From an uncultured Bacteroides sp. (lineage in GTDB: Bacteria > Bacteroidota > Bacteroidia > Bacteroidales > Bacteroidaceae): a DNA stretch of 64,000 nt. The notes under the pieces are model-generated. The model saw only the letters and a list, made by a program, of their open reading frames with translations, was not told the origin of the DNA and did not search any database. The stretch lies in NCBI GenBank assembly GCA_900544075.1, contig UQTJ01000002.1:124001-188000 (forward strand), given 5' to 3'. This document shows, one piece after another, positions 45,181 to 53,661 of the stretch. The number at the start of each line of letters is the position of its first letter. The stretch's first letter is position 1. The position numbers were made by a program, and so were the translations under genes.

Positions 45181-46803
45181 CTATTTTTTACTTGTATTCA
45201 AATATATAGTCTTGGAGAAACCTCCTGTAAACTTCAAAGAAAAACTTCCAATCTTTTTACCGTTCAAATCATAAGAAGCTTCATTTGTACCATCCGGATA
45301 ATCAGTTACGTTTCCTTCCGGATCTACAATACTTAATTTAGTGCTGCTGCTAATATTCTTAATGGTTAAAATCTTTTCCTTTGAAATCTCTATAGAAGGG
45401 GTAGCATCAAAAACTTCTACCAATTCAACATCATCCAAGTAGGCTACATAACCTTCTTTCATCAAGCGCAATCTTATCTTTTCCACTCCATCTGGAACGA
45501 TAAATTCTCCAGTAAGTGTTTCATTCTCATTACTTGATGTAATCAGTTCAAATATCTTATCCTCTTCCTCTGTAGACTCACCTTTGAAAATCTGTCCCTT
45601 AAACTTTGCTTCAACCACCGGCTTCGTTCCACTTGCTCCTGCACCATTTGCAATACGAGCTGTAAAACTAAACTTATATTTTCTATTTGGGACTACTGCT
45701 ATATCCTGATAAATTGATAAAGGATAATCTGCCGCATTACCAGTGAAACGTACAGAAGGGGAATTTATAGCATTTCCATCATTAGGATTTCCGTCATATT
45801 TGGTATCAAACTGTACTCCTGCATCAGCTGTCCAATAAGAAGTTCCTTGAGTAAAATGCATTTCCTGGAAATCTCCATTCTTCACAAGATTGTTAGTTGG
45901 TTTTCTTTTCCATACACGAACATAGTCAAATTTAGCCTGTGTCAACAAAGAGCCGACTGCTGCTTCAGCCCAATTTTGTTTAATAATCTGCCACTGACCA
46001 TCATGTTTATTGTTAGTACAACCACAAGAAAGCCATAAATACTCCGGTGCTCTAACTATGTGTTGCAGCTCAGTAAACTGAACTACATTTTGATTATTTG
46101 GATAATCCCGAAGATATTCTCCGTCGTAATACACCCTCATAACATTCTCGGTCCAAAAGAATCCAAAAGTATGATATTCCCCATCGTGCAAATCTGGAGC
46201 CCAATAACGCAATCCTTTTATTCTTGCATCAGGAGATGGTGCATAACCATCCCAATATAATGTGAAATGTGAACGATCATCCAATTCGCTACTTTCCACA
46301 ATATCTATCTCCGCACCATCATTACACGTTCCATCTACAATCTTTTGTCCCGGCCCCTGCATCCAGAACGCAGTATGAGTACCCATGCTTGAATCTGCAA
46401 TTTTTATTCTTGCTTCAGCATAACCATACTGAAATTGATATAGTTTGCCACCATGAATACCTCCACAATACATAATATTATCAGCTTGCTTCGTTATATT
46501 CACAATAAAATTACCATCCTTCTCGTCTATATTTTGTGGCTTAAAATACCACTCGTCTATCCCCAAATCAGGTCTTGGACTTCTTGTTTTTTGAGAATTA
46601 TCTATTTCCCATTTTTTAAGGTCTATTACTCCATCATTAAATTCATCACTAAAATCAAGAATCCAGTCATTACCCAAATACTTATTGTCAGGCAGTACAT
46701 TTGGATTTGTATCAGGATCAATAAGAGTAGATTGTGCTGACATTGAATTTATCAATGTCAGACAAAACAATATAGTAATATATTTTTTTCTCATAAAATT
46801 CAA
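45181..46803 (-). CDS. GH16 family endo-glycanase with binding module and C-terminal domain
   Basis: Exported endo-acting glycoside hydrolase of 540 residues, signal peptide to about residue 23. The GH16 domain (about 40-300) has the beta-bulge type active site E165-I-D167-I-V-E170, with E165 as nucleophile and E170 as acid/base; this type includes agarases, porphyranases, carrageenases and some beta-1,3-glucanases and beta-1,3-galactanases. Residues about 305-465 (NLVKNGDF ... VAYLDDVELVEV) form a CBM4/9-like binding module, and about 470-540 a small domain (KILTIKNIS, GKKIGSFSLKFTG). The last two parts recur in the protein at 47,189-48,019. It likely makes the first cut in the polysaccharide chain. 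Confidence 0.9.
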   Translation of the reverse strand: MNFMRKKYITILFCLTLINSMSAQSTLIDPDTNPNVLPDNKYLGNDWILDFSDEFNDGVIDLKKWEIDNSQKTRSPRPDLGIDEWYFKPQNIDEKDGNFIVNITKQADNIMYCGGIHGGKLYQFQYGYAEARIKIADSSMGTHTAFWMQGPGQKIVDGTCNDGAEIDIVESSELDDRSHFTLYWDGYAPSPDARIKGLRYWAPDLHDGEYHTFGFFWTENVMRVYYDGEYLRDYPNNQNVVQFTELQHIVRAPEYLWLSCGCTNNKHDGQWQIIKQNWAEAAVGSLLTQAKFDYVRVWKRKPTNNLVKNGDFQEMHFTQGTSYWTADAGVQFDTKYDGNPNDGNAINSPSVRFTGNAADYPLSIYQDIAVVPNRKYKFSFTARIANGAGASGTKPVVEAKFKGQIFKGESTEEEDKIFELITSSNENETLTGEFIVPDGVEKIRLRLMKEGYVAYLDDVELVEVFDATPSIEISKEKILTIKNISSSTKLSIVDPEGNVTDYPDGTNEASYDLNGKKIGSFSLKFTGGFSKTIYLNTSKK

Positions 46804-46821
46804 ACAAAATCATTTAACAAA

Positions 46822-47196
46822 CTATTCAGATATTGGCCAATTTACTTCCTCTATAATATTAATGTCATCTATATAAAAAGATGGAGTCTTATTTAATCCT
46901 TTTATTGTTATAGTATAATTAGTTTTATTCCTATACCAATGAGTTAAGTTTCCTTTTGCATCCTCCACTACTCCATCTCCCCAATAAATAGAGTTATTGT
47001 CTAAAATAGAAAACAACATATCTGTTCTTAATTCCGAATCATCTACATCAGTAAGATTTATCTTTATTTCCATTACCGTATCTTTATATGGTCCGGGAAT
47101 CTCATTTATTTCTATTATTTCTTTCTCACTGCATGAAGAGAAAAATAACAGCAAGATAAAAAACAAAACTTTACCTACAGTTTTCATATCATTCAT
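46822..47196 (-). CDS. WGDG lipoprotein A, PUL-specific
   Basis: Lipoprotein of 124 residues, signal with lipobox FFSSC then SEKE, again an acidic surface-export type start. Its single domain carries YWGDGVVEDAKGNLTHWY, YTITIKGLNKTPSFYIDD and VNWPIS, in the same order and spacing as lipoprotein B at 44,802-45,167. It overlaps the stop of the binding-module gene upstream by 8 bp if started at 47196; the ATG at 47187, just past that stop, is an alternative. No catalytic residues are evident. Confidence 0.75.
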   Translation of the reverse strand: MNDMKTVGKVLFFILLLFFSSCSEKEIIEINEIPGPYKDTVMEIKINLTDVDDSELRTDMLFSILDNNSIYWGDGVVEDAKGNLTHWYRNKTNYTITIKGLNKTPSFYIDDINIIEEVNWPISE

Positions 47197-48019
47197 CTGT
47201 GTTTAGTGCGTTAGTATTAATGACAAAAGTCTTTTCTTGTTTTCCGGTCAACTCGAAAACGTATTTACCTAAACTTTTTCCTTCAAAATTAAAAGTAAAA
47301 GTATCAGATGTTCCTGCTTCGAATGTAACTGTTTCTCCATCAGGGGTTGTTACAGTAATAGTTGTTTCGTTATGTATTCCTCCAAGAACAAGTTCCTTAG
47401 TTTCATGCTGAAGTTTCATTGAAGGTAATCCAACAGTTTCTTCTACAGGTGGTTCCGGAGTAACTATTTCTTCTTCGTTATAAACTTTTACATCATCTAT
47501 AAATGCAACACCTTTTTGAGGTTTGAAGAATTTCACTTTTACTTTATTAACACCATCAGGAACAGTAAATTCTGTTGAATAATCGGTATTGGTATTAGTA
47601 TTTACAATTAATTTACACAATTCAGTCTCTCCATTAAGGATTAAAGCCTCAAGAGTGTAACCTTTACTATTAGGTTTACCACCATCTACACTAATAGCAT
47701 CATGTATTCTACCAATAAATTCAAATTTATAAGACTTATTTGCCTCAACTTCTATTTCTTGTTCCATAGAGAGTCCTTCTCCTCCGGAAAATCTTACAGA
47801 AGGTGGATTTATGCAATATTGCAAATATGTAGGGGTATGAATACCCTCAACTAACACTTGGCCGGGGAAATAAGAACTTACCCAATAAAACTCCGGGCTT
47901 GAATACTCATAAATATCAAAATTACCATTCTTGACTCTATTAACATATTCTGTCTGAGCAAAGACATTACATGTAAATAATGATATTAAGATTAAACTTA
48001 ATAATACTTTGATTTTCAT
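47189..48019 (-). CDS. Binding-module protein without catalytic domain, related to the GH16 C-terminus
   Basis: Exported protein of 276 residues, signal peptide to about residue 21 (NVFAQ). Residues about 25-190 form a CBM4/9-like module (RVKNGNFDIYEYSS, PPSVRFSGGEG, YKFEFIGRI, VAFIDDVKVY), and 200-276 match the small C-terminal domain of the GH16 enzyme (KELVLGGIHNETTITV, GKSLGKYVFELTG), with a proline/glutamate linker between. The protein is the GH16 enzyme minus its catalytic part. It may capture glycan outside the cell. It lies 20 bp behind the GH43-like gene and overlaps lipoprotein A. Confidence 0.78.
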   Translation of the reverse strand: MKIKVLLSLILISLFTCNVFAQTEYVNRVKNGNFDIYEYSSPEFYWVSSYFPGQVLVEGIHTPTYLQYCINPPSVRFSGGEGLSMEQEIEVEANKSYKFEFIGRIHDAISVDGGKPNSKGYTLEALILNGETELCKLIVNTNTNTDYSTEFTVPDGVNKVKVKFFKPQKGVAFIDDVKVYNEEEIVTPEPPVEETVGLPSMKLQHETKELVLGGIHNETTITVTTPDGETVTFEAGTSDTFTFNFEGKSLGKYVFELTGKQEKTFVINTNALNTDE

Positions 48020-48039
48020 AATCTTTAAAGTTTAAATTT

Positions 48040-49155
48040 TTACTTCCACATATCCACCCATTTCAAAACAGGAGTTCCGTTTTTATCAAATTCTATAGGC
48101 AACCAAATATGTCTGGAGTCTCCCAAATTATTTGGATTCCACCTGTCTGCCATAAATATCCATTTATCAGTATCTCCATCTAATTTAAAGATGAAAGTTC
48201 CTTGGGAATCAAATGTTGTTTTGGCTTTTTCACCGACGCATGGATTTTTCAGTTCTTTCCAAGGTCCCCAAATATTATCTGCAACAGCCAATCTTGCAGG
48301 ATTTGGTGCCCAACCAGTACATCCAGATGCTATTAACCAATATTTCCCATCTTTCTTAAATATTGTAGGAGCTTCATTTCCACCACCGGGAAGAACTCTT
48401 ACATACTTTCCAGTATGTCCTCTGTAATCATCAGACAACTCAACTATATGAAGCGTATTATTTTCCTCTGACGAAAAAATATGGTAAGCCTTATCATCAT
48501 CATCAACATATATAGTCATATCTCTTGTCATCTGCCCTTTTCCTAAATCCCTATACAAAAACATTCCATCATATATACCGTTCCTCCATTCTTTTGTTCC
48601 TTTTTGAGGAAACTTCATATTCATCAATTTAGTTTTTTGAGAATCAGACATATCCATAGGCCATATTCCGGAACAAGAGCGTCCGGCATAAATAAAATTA
48701 AAAGGTCCCAACGGATTATCACTTTCAGCTACTCCATATTCAGCTGCATCATAACCCTGTCCTTTCAGTTCAAGATGAAACCACATTACAAATTTATTTG
48801 TTTTTTTATTATATATCACCTTTGGACGTTCTATAAGACAACCATTCTCAATTTTATGTCCTGAGCCATCCGGATAAACAGACAAGGCTATCCCTTCATT
48901 TTTCCAATTAACCAAATCATTCGAAGAATAAACACTAACCCCATTAAGCGGAGAAGCCTTTGAATTAAAATGCATGCTTGTTCCATACCAGTAATATTTA
49001 TTCTCGTGATGCAAAATACCTCCACCATGAGCATTAATTATATTACCATCAGTATCCCTCCATTGTTCTCCATTTTTGAATACCTGAGAGAATGTCGCAA
49101 AAATATTCAAACTTAAAATCAATAAAAATATAAATTTCTTAACCATAACTTTCAT
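48040..49155 (-). CDS. GH43-like exo-beta-galactanase candidate
   Basis: Exported five-bladed beta-propeller of 371 residues, signal peptide to about residue 24. The opening NIINAHGGGILHHENKYYWYG is typical of the GH43 branch that holds exo-beta-1,3-galactanases (subfamilies near 24 and 34), in which the usual first-blade aspartate base is absent; NEAPTIFKKDGKYWLI carries the acid glutamate. The expected action is release of galactose from beta-1,3-galactan ends. The subfamily call is from memory of the motif. It follows SusD2 by 11 bp. Confidence 0.8.
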   Translation of the reverse strand: MKVMVKKFIFLLILSLNIFATFSQVFKNGEQWRDTDGNIINAHGGGILHHENKYYWYGTSMHFNSKASPLNGVSVYSSNDLVNWKNEGIALSVYPDGSGHKIENGCLIERPKVIYNKKTNKFVMWFHLELKGQGYDAAEYGVAESDNPLGPFNFIYAGRSCSGIWPMDMSDSQKTKLMNMKFPQKGTKEWRNGIYDGMFLYRDLGKGQMTRDMTIYVDDDDKAYHIFSSEENNTLHIVELSDDYRGHTGKYVRVLPGGGNEAPTIFKKDGKYWLIASGCTGWAPNPARLAVADNIWGPWKELKNPCVGEKAKTTFDSQGTFIFKLDGDTDKWIFMADRWNPNNLGDSRHIWLPIEFDKNGTPVLKWVDMWK

Positions 49156-49166
49156 TTTAGATTTAC

Positions 49167-50858
49167 TTATTTATTTTCTTTCCATAACTGATTCTGCTCT
49201 AAAGAAGGATTTTTTCTTATTTCAGAATCAGGTATTGGGAAAAAATACATTTTTTCATCCCAACTTCTTTCTTTTGTTTCTCTGGTATATGTTAGAGTAC
49301 CACCATTGTTAGAAATCTTCATTACATCAATAGACTTGAAGACATCACCTATTTTCCATCTTCTAACATCCCAAAAACGATGGCTCTCAAATGCAAGCTC
49401 TACCATTCTTTCATTTCGATAATAATCAATAAAAGCTGTTCCTAAACCGGTTGATAATTCCGGCATATCAACATCTGTCCTTTTTCTAATTACATTAAGT
49501 GCATCTACAGCTGATATTTCGAAATCGGAATCCGTCATATCAGGGTCTCCAAAATAGTTATAAACACATTCAGCATAATTGAGATAAAATTCTCCTAATC
49601 TATATATTATCCAAGAATGGAACTTTGTAGTGGTTGTCGCAGGACGCAAATCAACAGTTGCGTCACAATATTTCTTAAGATAATATCCTGTAGTAGTAGC
49701 ACCAGGCAATGGATGCCCGTTTCTGCCCCCTTCATATATTTCCAATGGAATAGCATTGTAATTGGGCCATTTATTACCGTTGAATGCAATGGTCATTTCA
49801 AAACGAGGGTCCCTTCCTTTATACGGATTATTTTCATCATAACCACTTTCTTCCTCATTCCATAACTTTCCTGTGGCTTTCATTCTATAAGCATCTACCA
49901 TTGTCTGTGTAGGACAATTCCCTGAATTTCCACCTTCAACTCCAATAGGAAAGTTATTTTTTTCAAACGAATTATTGTTGCCTGTTCTCCTCGCTAAAAT
50001 CATTTCCGAGGACTTATAACTGTCATTACCCCATAAATCAGAATACTTGCCTAACTGAATTCCATTTTTCAAACATTCTTCGATAACTTTCTTATTTGCC
50101 AATGCAGCTACCCTCCATGCATCTTTATCATTTGACTCATTAAACAGAGGACTTGCTTTATACATCAAAGTACGTCCTTTTAATGCTAATACCATCATTT
50201 TGGTTATTCTACCTGTTTCCTGATATGGAAGTTGAGAATATGATACCGGAAGTTTGCCATCAATTGCATCGCATTCATCAACAATAAATTGAAAGATTTC
50301 GTTTTTAGGAGTACGCTTCAGTTTATTGGCATCATCTTGAGATATTGTTTCATCAATAAAAGGCACATCTCCAAATGTTCTAACCAAATTAAAATAATGA
50401 TAAGCTCTCAAAAATCGTACCTCATACTGATAACGGTTATATCTTTCCATCTGATCATTATAATCTTCATTGAATTGATAATCTTCAAACTTGTAGTTAG
50501 CAAAGTTTTCAAGAAAGAAATTACATGCTCTTATCGCAGCATATGAATCTTCCCACTGAGATGTCAAAGGTTTAAGAGGACTCCAAGCTCCATTATAAAA
50601 ATAATGTACGTTAGAATTTGCCCATGCACAATCCGATTCGTCACTTGCTGAAGCCAAAATTGCTCCATTGTTATAACCTACAAATCCGTTCTCTAAAGTT
50701 GAATATATATTAGTAACAAACTGCGCCGCTAAATTGAATGAAGAAAATATAGCGTCCTTGTCGTATTCTGTCACTTCATTATAATCCATCCTATCTTGGC
50801 AGCCACAAACAAAAAAGGTTAATGAAAAAGCCAAAATTGTTTTGAATATTTTTTTCAT
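49167..50858 (-). CDS. SusD-like glycan-binding lipoprotein 2
   Basis: Surface lipoprotein of 563 residues that binds glycan and sits as a lid on its SusC partner. Lipobox FFVCGC (cysteine near residue 20) is followed by QDRMD. The RagB/SusD helical fold is recognisable by EVRFLRAYHYFNLVRTFGDVP, KMMVLALKGRTLMYKASPLFN and the C-terminal NERMVELAFESHRFWDVRRW. It follows SusC2 by 43 bp, so the two should form a pair. Glycan-binding residues cannot be assigned by eye. Confidence 0.94.
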   Translation of the reverse strand: MKKIFKTILAFSLTFFVCGCQDRMDYNEVTEYDKDAIFSSFNLAAQFVTNIYSTLENGFVGYNNGAILASASDESDCAWANSNVHYFYNGAWSPLKPLTSQWEDSYAAIRACNFFLENFANYKFEDYQFNEDYNDQMERYNRYQYEVRFLRAYHYFNLVRTFGDVPFIDETISQDDANKLKRTPKNEIFQFIVDECDAIDGKLPVSYSQLPYQETGRITKMMVLALKGRTLMYKASPLFNESNDKDAWRVAALANKKVIEECLKNGIQLGKYSDLWGNDSYKSSEMILARRTGNNNSFEKNNFPIGVEGGNSGNCPTQTMVDAYRMKATGKLWNEEESGYDENNPYKGRDPRFEMTIAFNGNKWPNYNAIPLEIYEGGRNGHPLPGATTTGYYLKKYCDATVDLRPATTTTKFHSWIIYRLGEFYLNYAECVYNYFGDPDMTDSDFEISAVDALNVIRKRTDVDMPELSTGLGTAFIDYYRNERMVELAFESHRFWDVRRWKIGDVFKSIDVMKISNNGGTLTYTRETKERSWDEKMYFFPIPDSEIRKNPSLEQNQLWKENK

Positions 50859-50901
50859 ATAACTAAAAATTAAAAAGTAAAATACATAATTTAAACTTTT
50901 A

Positions 50902-53643
50902 TCAAAAATCTATTCTTGCACCAACATGAAACGATCTATCTACCGGATATGAAACTCCTACTACTTCAGGATCCGTCAATTCCATTTTATCAAATGAAAA
51001 TAAGTCCATTCCACGTAAATATATTTTTACAGCTTTCATTTTAGCTTTTGATACCAAGCTTAAAGGCAGTTTATAATATACTTCACAATTCCTTAGTTTC
51101 AAGAAAGAAGCATCGGCAAGCCACAATGAGCTATTTTGATTATTATTGGCATTTGCTTCACTTGTCAATCGTGGAAATTTCGCGTTCTGATTATCTTCAG
51201 TCCACCTATTTTCATAATAATAATTAGAAATTGTTGTGTTATTAACAAGAGGTCGATAAATACTCTTAGTATCAAGCCATACACTCTTATGACCAATTCC
51301 CTGGAACAAAGCATCGATACCGAAACCCTTATATTCAAAGCCTAAATTAAACCCATAATAAATCTCAGGCACTGATGTGTTATATCCCATTGCAACCATA
51401 TCATTTTCATCAATAAAACCATCTTTATTTCTATCATTATATTTTATATCTCCAGGTTTTACTTCAGAAAATAATTGTTTTGGACTATCTATTATATCTT
51501 GTTCATCCTTAAAGAAGCCAATCGCCTCAAGCCCAAATGGTTGATTAACCGGACAACCTTTTTTTGATAAATAATCGTATGGAACAGGCGTTTCAAGATT
51601 TTCTATAATCTCATTCCTTGTAAAATTAAATCTTGCACCTGCATTAATTACCATATCTCCTATTTGTTTTTTATAATCTAAACCTAACTCTGCCCCATAA
51701 CTATCAACAATTCCCATAGGTAAATAAGAGGGTAATACACCAAGCGCATTTGAAGTTATACCACCGGCTGCCACCATTTGCTGATCACGTCTTTGATAGT
51801 AAACATCACCTGTAAATGATAAAGAATTAAAAAATCCGGCATCAATACCAAGATTATACTTAATAGCTCTTTCATGTTTGAAATTACTTACAGGTAAACG
51901 TCCTTCAGTCATTCCTCCATATGGTGTATAGTTATCAGTAAACCAATATCCTCCACCAGATACAAAATTTTGAGAAGTCATATTCCATTCAGGAACATAA
52001 TCAGAATATAATATACCTGCTGAAGCACGTAACTTCAACAAATCCAACCATGATATATCCTTTAAGAAAGTTTCATTATTAATATTCCAGGCTAAAGAAA
52101 TTGTTGGAGAAAATGCAAACTTATTTCCAGATGGCAATCTGTTAGAACCAGACATTACCAAAGCTAAGTCAGCAAAATATCTATCTTTATATCCATAATG
52201 TGTATAAGATGTAAGATATTGTTGATTCAAAGTATTATTTCTATCATTCTGCACATCCCTAAAAAATCTCCAACTCAAAGAAGTATATATTTTACTATCT
52301 GAAAAATTCTTTTTATAATCTACAAGTCCCTCAAAATTAAATCTATAATACATAGGACCATTCATATTTTTCGTAAAAGTCAACTCCTTATCCTGACCTG
52401 CCTCATACTTTAATAATTCAGATGGAATACCATTATCAAATAATACACTCTCGGATGCATACTTATATGATTTTGCCCTACTCTCCCAAAATGTACTCTG
52501 ATTATCATATCCTAACCTGATAGAAGCATTAAGACCCGGAGTAATAAAATTTAATTCTTGCGACAGTTTCATATCAGCCATCAAAGTTCTTGAATGAGAC
52601 CTGGAATAACCTTTGGCCTGGAGATTGGCTACCGGATTTATACCAGGCCAAGTAACATTACCTCCCCAAATTCCATCTTCTGTCTTTACAGGATAGGCAG
52701 CAGATGGTAATGTATATATATTATCCATTATCTGATTAGGAGATGAATGATTGTACTCAACTAATATACCCAAAAGGTTGACCTGAACTTTAGTAGTAGA
52801 ACTTAAATCTATATCAAGATTTGTCCTTATATTAGCCTTGGAATACTCATTTTGGTTGGAATATCCTTCATTGGTATCTGTGTTACGGAAAAAACCGGAA
52901 CTATTCTCCAAATTAAACATTGTATAGTACCTCATTTTGTCACCGCCACCACGGAAACTTATATTGTAAATATTAGAATGAGCCAAATCACCTATAACTT
53001 CGTCAACCCAGTTAACATTAGGATACAAATCAGGATAAGTCCCATTTCTAAACGCATCCAACTCAAATTGATTATATCTTGGCATCTTTCCATCGTTTAC
53101 ATAAGCCTCGTTAATAGCATTAGCATAAGTATAAGAGTCTGCAAAATCAGGAAGATACATAGGCTGGTGGAAACCATGCTCATAACTTATATTTATTTTT
53201 CTTTCATTATACTTACCCCTTTTGGTTGTAACTAAAATTACTCCATTTACACCTTTATAACCATATAATGCAACAGCAGCGGCATCTTTTAAAATGGATA
53301 CATTTTCCACTTCTTCAACTGTAATCTCATCAATCGGCCTTTCAAATCCGTCAACTAATATCAATACTCCATTATTAGAGAAAGATTGTAATCCTCTAAT
53401 AGAAAAAGAAGTTTTTTCATCCCATATTGAGCCTGATCCCTGAATAGACGACAGCCCTAAAACATTTCCAAATAGTGCATTTCGTAGATTCAATGCAGAA
53501 CTTTTCATCAATTGTTCTGAATCGACAGTAGATATTGCTGAAGTTCTTTCCCAAATATTACAGCTGTCATTCTCAACAGTTTGTGCACTAATAAAACTAT
53601 AATTGAACAGTAAAAAAACTACTGTAAAGACTTTATGTTTCAT
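50902..53643 (-). CDS. SusC-like TonB-dependent transporter 2, short N-terminus
   Basis: Outer-membrane importer of 913 residues for oligosaccharides. The plug is clear (SFSIRGLQSF, VLILVDGFERP, VSILKDAAAVALYGYKGVNGVILVTTKRG) and the barrel ends in SFHVGARIDF. Unlike SusC1 it has no carboxypeptidase-regulatory-like domain before the plug and no obvious TonB box: only about 35 residues separate the signal peptide (ISAQT) from the plug. How it couples to TonB is therefore unclear. It lies 18 bp behind SusD1 and 43 bp before SusD2. Confidence 0.93.
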   Translation of the reverse strand: MKHKVFTVVFLLFNYSFISAQTVENDSCNIWERTSAISTVDSEQLMKSSALNLRNALFGNVLGLSSIQGSGSIWDEKTSFSIRGLQSFSNNGVLILVDGFERPIDEITVEEVENVSILKDAAAVALYGYKGVNGVILVTTKRGKYNERKINISYEHGFHQPMYLPDFADSYTYANAINEAYVNDGKMPRYNQFELDAFRNGTYPDLYPNVNWVDEVIGDLAHSNIYNISFRGGGDKMRYYTMFNLENSSGFFRNTDTNEGYSNQNEYSKANIRTNLDIDLSSTTKVQVNLLGILVEYNHSSPNQIMDNIYTLPSAAYPVKTEDGIWGGNVTWPGINPVANLQAKGYSRSHSRTLMADMKLSQELNFITPGLNASIRLGYDNQSTFWESRAKSYKYASESVLFDNGIPSELLKYEAGQDKELTFTKNMNGPMYYRFNFEGLVDYKKNFSDSKIYTSLSWRFFRDVQNDRNNTLNQQYLTSYTHYGYKDRYFADLALVMSGSNRLPSGNKFAFSPTISLAWNINNETFLKDISWLDLLKLRASAGILYSDYVPEWNMTSQNFVSGGGYWFTDNYTPYGGMTEGRLPVSNFKHERAIKYNLGIDAGFFNSLSFTGDVYYQRRDQQMVAAGGITSNALGVLPSYLPMGIVDSYGAELGLDYKKQIGDMVINAGARFNFTRNEIIENLETPVPYDYLSKKGCPVNQPFGLEAIGFFKDEQDIIDSPKQLFSEVKPGDIKYNDRNKDGFIDENDMVAMGYNTSVPEIYYGFNLGFEYKGFGIDALFQGIGHKSVWLDTKSIYRPLVNNTTISNYYYENRWTEDNQNAKFPRLTSEANANNNQNSSLWLADASFLKLRNCEVYYKLPLSLVSKAKMKAVKIYLRGMDLFSFDKMELTDPEVVGVSYPVDRSFHVGARIDF

Positions 53644-53661
53644 AAATAAATTATTTTTTAA

